From contig JAEWSN010000013.1 of assembly GCA_023459915.1 (NCBI GenBank), forward strand, positions 1-10,722: 10,722 nt of DNA, given 5' to 3'. The notes below the pieces were generated by a model. The model did not search any database. It was given only the letters and a program-made list of their open reading frames with translations, and was not told the DNA's origin. Below, in pieces: positions 6,092 through 10,722 of the stretch. Position 1 is the first letter of the stretch, and every line of letters begins with the position of its first letter. The stretch is from Bacillota bacterium. Lineage in GTDB: Bacteria > Bacillota > Clostridia > DSM-8532. Made by a program: the position numbers and the translations under genes.

Positions 6092-6868
6092 ATGGCGCTG
6101 GAACACATGGAACGTCTGGCTCGAACAGAAGAAGAGACACTGCCGCTGGATACGCTGATGGCCATACTGGAGCAGTTTCCGTACAAATTGCATATATCAA
6201 GTGCGGATGGGGTGCTGGTATATGCGAACCAGCGTTTTCGGGAAGGGTTGATGGAACAGACCCGGACAACCGCATTCGGCCAATACAACATCCTCGAGGA
6301 TCCCGCACTGGAGTCCTGGGGCATCCGGGATCATGTGAGGAGGGCTTTTACCGGGGAGGTTGTCCTGACGCAGGGCGTCATGTTTCCAGGAAAGGAGCTT
6401 GCCGGGGTTGTGGTCGGAAAGGATCAGGCTTTTCAGCAGGTGATTCAGGATATCTTTTCCTATCCAATCAGGAATGTGATGGGTGAATTGACCCATGTTG
6501 TCACCTACTTTGTGCCGGTGAGCACCACGTCGCGACATCGTGGTGTCATGGCCGCCAAGACTTGCATCGAGACACACTGGATGGAGCCGTTGTCCATCGA
6601 AACCATCGCGAATGCTGTCAGGCTCAGTCCATCCAGACTTTCAGAGCTATTCCGGGAAGAAACGGGGTTCACCCTCCATGGTTATCATCTTGAGGTGAAG
6701 CTGCAGCACCTGAAGGAGTTGCTGTTGAATCCCGATCATTCCATCCAGAAAGCCTTCGAGTTGGTCGGATTCGCCTACAACAGCCACTATGTGGGGAAAT
6801 TTCACAAGGCGACGGGCATGTCTCCCCGGCAGTATCGGCAGATCAGAACCCGCCTGACCAACCGGTAA
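6092..6868 (+). CDS. AraC-family transcriptional regulator with N-terminal PAS domain
   Basis: This 258-residue DNA-binding regulator has a PAS-like sensor at about residues 22-143, with DGVLVYANQRF as the typical N-terminal hairpin and GELTHVVTYFVPVS as the closing strands. The AraC double helix-turn-helix is at about 152-255. The first recognition unit lies near LSIETIANAVRLSPSRLSEL and the second near AFELVGFAYNSHYVGKFHKA. The segment FHKATGMSPRQYRQ is the conserved end of the AraC domain. The ligand of the PAS domain is unknown. The start is ATG at 6092; the ribosome binding site GGAGG overlaps the end of the C39-like gene, whose TAG is four bases before this ATG, so the two are one transcript and probably coupled. 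ATG 6107 is a weaker alternative. The regulator may control its own operon through the dyad at 5297-5319, but that is inference because AraC proteins usually bind direct rather than inverted sites. Confidence 0.93.
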   Translation: MALEHMERLARTEEETLPLDTLMAILEQFPYKLHISSADGVLVYANQRFREGLMEQTRTTAFGQYNILEDPALESWGIRDHVRRAFTGEVVLTQGVMFPGKELAGVVVGKDQAFQQVIQDIFSYPIRNVMGELTHVVTYFVPVSTTSRHRGVMAAKTCIETHWMEPLSIETIANAVRLSPSRLSELFREETGFTLHGYHLEVKLQHLKELLLNPDHSIQKAFELVGFAYNSHYVGKFHKATGMSPRQYRQIRTRLTNR

Positions 6869-6951
6869 TCGAATGCGGTTGCATATGATCATCGGATATT
6901 TCTTGCATGTTTTGGCGAATGGGCTGACTGTTTTTCTCGCCATGTCACTCC

Positions 6952-6957
6952 TATACT
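6952..6957 (+). promoter_or_regulatory. Weak -10 candidate for the SLH protein gene
   Basis: TATACT matches the -10 consensus at four of six positions and lies 82 bases before the SLH gene start, in a 170-base gap after the regulator. No clear -35 is found at 16-18 bases upstream. The gap holds no other feature I can support; a few short inverted repeats there are too small to call. Confidence 0.3.
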
Positions 6958-7038
6958 GAAATTGGCCTGGCGTAAACATCGCCGGATGACCGGGTTTCAT
7001 GGGGTTCGCGCATTGCGGGCCCAAGGGGAGGCACTTGT

Positions 7039-8562
7039 ATGAAGCGTGTGGTGTCATTTCTTTTTGTCTGCCTGTTGGTTATGTCCATGTTCAGCGGTTC
7101 GGTGGCGTTGGCGGAGACCAATCCCGCCGATTTGACCCCGAAAAATCTGAAAGCAGCCCTGACACCCGAGGATCAGACCCATCCATACGGTTCCGCCCGC
7201 CTGACGTTCCACATCGACAATCTTCCCGTGGAAACGGGAGACGCAACGCTGACCTGGTATGTCGGCGTGGAGAAAAAGGTAGGTGCCGGTGCGTGGATTG
7301 GCGTAGGTCAGATTCCTACGGCCACCATGGTTGAATCCCACGCCACCGGTGGCGGAGGATATCAGTATGAACAGCTCTGGGTGGAAGATTATACGTGGAA
7401 CGGTCAGGAAACAATCAGCTATCGCGTGTATGTGTTGCTCGAAGATTTGATAGGAAACCGCGGTGGCATGTCCGGATACTCAAATGTTGCTGCGCTGGGG
7501 ATCACAGCCAGCCCCTGGGCGGTTTCGGATGTGGAGGCGGCGCAGGGCTACGGCCTTGTTCCCGACATTCTTTCAGGCAAGGATCTCAGCAAGATGGTCA
7601 CACGGGAGGAATTCTGCGAGTTGGCCGTGCTGCTTTATGAGGAAGTGACAGGCGAGTCTGCGGCTGCGGCGTCTCCGAATCCTTTCACCGACACCTCGAA
7701 TCCCCGGATTCTCAAGGCACTGAGCCTAGGGATCACAACAGGCGTTTCCCAAACCCAATTCAAGCCAAACGACCAAATTCCGCGTGAACAATGTGCCACC
7801 ATGCTGTTCCGGGCCATCAAGGCCATTGCGCCCGGCGGGGATTATCGTGTGGATGGTGCGAAGCCGTTTGCGGATCAACAGCATATCTCCGGTTGGGCGC
7901 TTGACGCAGCCCGATACATGTCGCTCAAGGGCATTGTCAAGGGAGATCCTTCAGGCAATTTCATGCCAAAGGCTGTCACGACGGATCAGATTGCAAAGAA
8001 TTACGGGCTGGCCACGCGTGAGGCTGCCATCATCATGTCCAAGCGGACCTATGAGGACATGACCGGAACAGGCGCGTCGTCTTCCGGACAAACGGACACC
8101 TCTGGCAGGGGGCAGCCCCCCACGACGAGCCCATCCCAGGTGGCCGGGCCTGAAGTCGGTTCGAACACACCGGCGCCAGTCGCATCCCATCCCCTTGTGG
8201 GCGTATGGAGCCGGGATGGCGCTTCCGGAACCCTTGTCGATCCCGCGACCGGGTATGCCACGGGCAGTATCTACAACGGGGAATGGTATGTGTTTCGTGA
8301 GGATGGTACCTTTCGCTATGTCATTGTGGGATCCGGCACGGTCATCAGCGGCGGTGTGGTTGTTGAGGGCAAGTACCGGGTCGTGGATGACACCGTAGAG
8401 ATGACCGGGGTCTTTGAATCCTGGTACCCCAACCCCGCACGAACCGATCAAACGCCCGCCTACACGAACAAGGCGGGCTTGGATCGCACCCTCCCATTTG
8501 AGGTGTCCGCGGATGGAACCCAGGTGGTGATTGGTGGGACGGATACCTTTTACAGAGCATGA
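7039..8562 (+). CDS. Secreted S-layer homology domain protein with Fn3-like and lipocalin-like parts
   Basis: This 507-residue exported protein has a clear signal peptide (basic MKR, hydrophobic core, cleavage likely after ALA at residue 25). Residues 32-155 resemble a fibronectin type III or Ig-like domain, ending in YRVYVLLEDLIGN and GYSNVA. Three SLH segments follow: about 158-205 (GLVP and VTREEF), 214-261 (FTDTSN, LGITTG, IPREQCATMLFR) and 276-338 (FADQQHISGWA, KGIVKGDPSGNFMP). The third lacks the usual TRAE ending. A Ser/Thr/Pro/Gly linker (about 341-385) leads to a C-terminal domain (386-507) with GVWS, a DGTF turn and GKYRVVDD, like small lipocalin-type folds. SLH domains usually bind pyruvylated secondary cell-wall polymer, so the protein should sit in the wall. 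A strong GGGGAGG precedes the ATG. The lipoprotein gene follows directly. The specific role is unknown. Confidence 0.92.
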   Translation: MKRVVSFLFVCLLVMSMFSGSVALAETNPADLTPKNLKAALTPEDQTHPYGSARLTFHIDNLPVETGDATLTWYVGVEKKVGAGAWIGVGQIPTATMVESHATGGGGYQYEQLWVEDYTWNGQETISYRVYVLLEDLIGNRGGMSGYSNVAALGITASPWAVSDVEAAQGYGLVPDILSGKDLSKMVTREEFCELAVLLYEEVTGESAAAASPNPFTDTSNPRILKALSLGITTGVSQTQFKPNDQIPREQCATMLFRAIKAIAPGGDYRVDGAKPFADQQHISGWALDAARYMSLKGIVKGDPSGNFMPKAVTTDQIAKNYGLATREAAIIMSKRTYEDMTGTGASSSGQTDTSGRGQPPTTSPSQVAGPEVGSNTPAPVASHPLVGVWSRDGASGTLVDPATGYATGSIYNGEWYVFREDGTFRYVIVGSGTVISGGVVVEGKYRVVDDTVEMTGVFESWYPNPARTDQTPAYTNKAGLDRTLPFEVSADGTQVVIGGTDTFYRA

Positions 8563-8576
8563 GAATGAGGATAAGA

Positions 8577-9695
8577 ATGATTATGGAGTTGGTGGCTGCC
8601 ATCAGGAAGAGCCGCATGCTTCCGGGCATGCTGGTTCTGTGGCTGCTTGTCTCGGCGTGTGGCACCAAACCGGATGTGCCGCCGGACGCATCGGTTGGAA
8701 TGCATCCGCCACAGGAGTCCCTTGCATCTTTTTCCGAGGATGAAGCTCCGGCAATGACAGCCTCGGTGGAAGCATCTGCCCCCATCGGCCAGAACGGGAC
8801 TCCCGCCCTGCCTGATGCAAAAGGCGTGATATCGGGGCGAATGTCTGATGACAGCGCCGACGATGCGGAAACGGCAAATCAGACCGAGCAGGAAATCCTG
8901 GCAGCCATATTTGCCAAGGTGGAGCGATATGAACCACTGACCACGTGGGAGTTGGAACGATACCGGGAGTACCAAAGACTGGTGGCCATTCGGGAAAAGC
9001 AGGCCCAGGGGGAGGAGTTGACGGCGACCGAGTGGATTCTTCTCGGTGAAGCCAACAAGCGTATGCTGGAGGCAGAGAAGAACGAAAAGACAACCCCCTC
9101 GAAGGTTCCGACACCAAAACCCACATCTCCTCCTGCCAGGGAGGCGGATTGGGCGATACGGGTGGATGACACCGTGACGCTGGAAATGGGCGAATTGACA
9201 TGGCGGATGAACCTGTATGTCTCCATGGACAAGCTTGGGGGCAAGGACCCAGGGGGTGCATACCAGGGCAAGCTGCTGCTGACAGCCAAGGTGGATGAGG
9301 CGGATCTCCTTGCGCTGCTGGAGGAGGATGCCGAGCTCATTGTGGACACGATGGCGCAGTCCTACACAGTGGAGGCGGTCAGCGCCACTATCGAGGTGAT
9401 TCCCTTTGATGCCGGCGGGCTGAAATCGTTTGCGGAGGAGCATCTGCGGGAAAACCCGTCAGTTCCGGTCGAATCGGCGAGTTGGATGGCGCTGGACGCA
9501 CCGGAGATGATCACACGGTACCAGGTCTCCATGACCGGTCATGATGTTTCCGGGAATGAGGGTTGGGGGAGCGTACCGGATGCCGACAGGAAAGCGGCTG
9601 TGCCGGTTCGGATTCTGGTGCGTGGCGCGGAAGCCGAAGTGTGTTTTGGCCAGATGAATGCGTTCAAAGGAACATTGATTGGGACTGTGAAGTAG
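8577..9695 (+). CDS. Lipoprotein with helical N-terminal part and unknown C-terminal domain
   Basis: The N-terminus has basic residues, a hydrophobic core and a lipobox LVSAC, so Cys28 should be lipidated and the mature 345-residue protein held on the outer face of the membrane. After a polar, acidic stretch (about 30-100), residues 102-170 are predicted by eye to be long charged helices. A Thr/Pro/Lys linker (171-190) leads to a beta-rich C-terminal domain (191-372) with no family I recognise. The start is uncertain. ATG 8577 has GAGGA five bases upstream; ATG 8559 overlaps the preceding TGA as ATGA and would add six residues, and ATG 8565 and 8583 are also in frame. The tight junction with the SLH gene shows an operon and suggests that the two envelope proteins work together, for example in surface assembly; that is inference. 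Confidence 0.88.
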   Translation: MIMELVAAIRKSRMLPGMLVLWLLVSACGTKPDVPPDASVGMHPPQESLASFSEDEAPAMTASVEASAPIGQNGTPALPDAKGVISGRMSDDSADDAETANQTEQEILAAIFAKVERYEPLTTWELERYREYQRLVAIREKQAQGEELTATEWILLGEANKRMLEAEKNEKTTPSKVPTPKPTSPPAREADWAIRVDDTVTLEMGELTWRMNLYVSMDKLGGKDPGGAYQGKLLLTAKVDEADLLALLEEDAELIVDTMAQSYTVEAVSATIEVIPFDAGGLKSFAEEHLRENPSVPVESASWMALDAPEMITRYQVSMTGHDVSGNEGWGSVPDADRKAAVPVRILVRGAEAEVCFGQMNAFKGTLIGTVK

Positions 9696-9708
9696 TGCCC
9701 TTCAATGC

Positions 9709-9748
9709 GCACAAAAGCCACACCAAAGTATCGGTGCGGCCTTTGTGC
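9709..9748. terminator. Hairpin terminator between convergent genes, probably bidirectional
   Basis: The arms GCACAAAAGCCACACC (9709-9724) and GGTGCGGCCTTTGTGC (9733-9748) pair over 16 positions with two A-C mismatches around an eight-base loop. The GC-rich core is flanked by an A-run on the left and a T-run on the right, giving a short T-tract in both directions. It lies 14 bases after the lipoprotein stop and 66 bases after the stop of the convergent permease gene, which fits shared termination. The T-tracts are only three or four bases, so efficiency is uncertain. The rest of 9749-9813 shows nothing. Confidence 0.72.
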
Positions 9749-9813
9749 ACGTTGCTGTGATGTTCCAGCTGGTGGTTGTGAGAAGATACGTTGGTTGAGA
9801 GCTGGTGTGCGAT

Positions 9814-10698
9814 TTACTCCTTCACAGCCCCAATCATGATGCCGGAGATGAAGTATTTCTGCAGGAAGGGATACACCACCAGCATCGGAATCATGGCAAT
9901 AAAGACCTTCGCCGCGTTGAGCGTCTTGTTCGAGAGCTCGGCCAGCTTCTTGTACTGATCCGGCGTGAGGTTGGTCGACGGCATGTTGACCACGAGCTGC
10001 TGGATGTAGGTCTGCAGCGGGTATTTGTCCGCGCGGCTCATCAGCACCAGGCCGTTGAAGAACTCGTTCCAATGGTACACGCTGGTGAACAGCGCCACGG
10101 TGGCCAGCACCGGCATGGAAACAGGCAGGAAGATTTGGAACAGCACGCGCCAGGGGCCCGCGCCATCGACCACAGAAGCCTCCTCCAGATCCTTGGGGAT
10201 GTTCTTGAAGTAATTCATGATGAGGATGACGTTGAACACCGGCAAACCGCCGCCCAGGATGAGTGCCCAGAGCCGGTTGATGAGACCGTAGCGTTGCATG
10301 GTGAGGTACCACGGAATGAGGCCGCCGCTGAACAGCATGCAGAACACGAGGATCCACATGAAGATGTTGCGTTCCTTGAAATCCCGTGTGTTCTTGGACA
10401 GTGGATACGCCATCAGCACCATGATGAGCATGGAAAAAAAGGTGCCGCCGACGGTGCGCTGGATGGAGATCCAGAAGGAATTGAAAAACTTGATGTCGCC
10501 GACGATTTCCTTGTAGGAGGCCAGCGAGAACCCGATGGGGTAGATGGTCACCAGCCCCGCGTTGGCGGCCGCCTTGTCCGAAATGGACACGCAGAAGGTG
10601 TACCAAAGCGGATAAAAGCAGGACAGCGTCAACAGGACGAGGACCACCACGTTGAATACATTGAATATCCTGGAGCCCAGGGTTTTGCTTCTGATCAT
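9814..10698 (-). CDS. Carbohydrate ABC transporter permease, CUT1 / LplC-YtcP type
   Basis: This 294-residue inner-membrane subunit of a sugar importer has six hydrophobic segments by eye: about residues 12-37, 78-100, 112-133, 144-163, 194-219 and 261-284. The MetI-type coupling (EAA) motif that contacts the ATPase is at about 173-196 (EEASVVDGAGPWRVLFQIFLP). The N-terminal pattern FNVFNVVVL...CFYPLWYTFCVSIS and the end SGIMIGAVKE are typical of the LplC/YtcP group, common in Paenibacillaceae, where a partner permease and a solute-binding lipoprotein are encoded upstream. Those genes would lie beyond the right edge of the window. The start is ATG at 10698, with AAGGAG eight bases upstream. 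No ATPase gene is present; such systems often share one MsmX-like ATPase. It is the last gene of its operon and faces the terminator at 9709-9748. The sugar is not predictable. Confidence 0.96.
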   Translation of the reverse strand: MIRSKTLGSRIFNVFNVVVLVLLTLSCFYPLWYTFCVSISDKAAANAGLVTIYPIGFSLASYKEIVGDIKFFNSFWISIQRTVGGTFFSMLIMVLMAYPLSKNTRDFKERNIFMWILVFCMLFSGGLIPWYLTMQRYGLINRLWALILGGGLPVFNVILIMNYFKNIPKDLEEASVVDGAGPWRVLFQIFLPVSMPVLATVALFTSVYHWNEFFNGLVLMSRADKYPLQTYIQQLVVNMPSTNLTPDQYKKLAELSNKTLNAAKVFIAMIPMLVVYPFLQKYFISGIMIGAVKE

Positions 10699-10722
10699 GA
10701 GCGTATCTCCTTCATGTCATGG

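Noticed and set aside
6854..6877. CAACCG/CGGTTG hairpin at the end of the regulator as a terminator
   Set aside because: The stem is only six base pairs with a long loop, and no T-tract follows.
8550..9443. Minus-strand 297-codon frame opposite the lipoprotein
   Set aside because: It is antisense to a frame with a proper lipobox and ribosome binding site.
9539..10606. Minus-strand 355-codon frame overlapping the permease
   Set aside because: It is a shadow frame of the permease, rich in His, Arg and Pro, without domains; the permease frame has a full EAA motif and membrane segments.

Overview
The window looks like chromosomal DNA from a GC-rich member of the Bacillota, most likely Paenibacillaceae or a close relative. 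The clues are strong AGGAGG-type ribosome binding sites, a TTG start, a CUT1 sugar permease of the LplC/YtcP kind, a PAS-AraC regulator, and an exported protein with S-layer homology (SLH) domains next to a lipoprotein. No rRNA, tRNA, CRISPR array, insertion sequence or phage gene was found.

Region 1 (1-2418, minus strand) is an operon of two paralogous radical SAM proteins. The promoter-proximal gene (856-2418) is complete: a CX3CX2C radical SAM domain, then a PDZ-like domain, then a C-terminal domain faintly like DUF512. The second gene (854 to beyond position 1) starts one base after the first stops and is cut by the window edge. Both place the cluster cysteines at residues 66, 70 and 73. 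This pair is the strongest candidate for an undescribed system. A possible 39-residue Cys-containing membrane peptide (2542-2661) is divergent from it, and a likely promoter for the pair lies between them.

Region 2 (2680-5277, plus strand) holds an unrecognised small protein, a long perfect hairpin at its stop codon, an APH-fold kinase carrying a nine-unit Asp-Ala-Ala-X repeat inside its catalytic domain, and a YghZ-type aldo/keto reductase 26 bases downstream. The last two are probably one transcript.

Region 3 (5285-6868, plus strand) starts with a promoter followed by a near-perfect 23-base dyad. It contains a cytoplasmic C39/papain-like protein and a PAS-AraC regulator whose ribosome binding site lies in the end of the preceding gene.

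Region 4 (6869-9748, plus strand) is an envelope pair: a secreted protein with an Fn3-like domain, SLH domains and a lipocalin-like tail, followed by a lipoprotein that overlaps or nearly abuts it. A hairpin terminator, usable from both sides, closes it.

Region 5 (9814-10698, minus strand) is a carbohydrate ABC transporter permease, the last gene of an operon that begins outside the window. The five regions show no obvious shared pathway.
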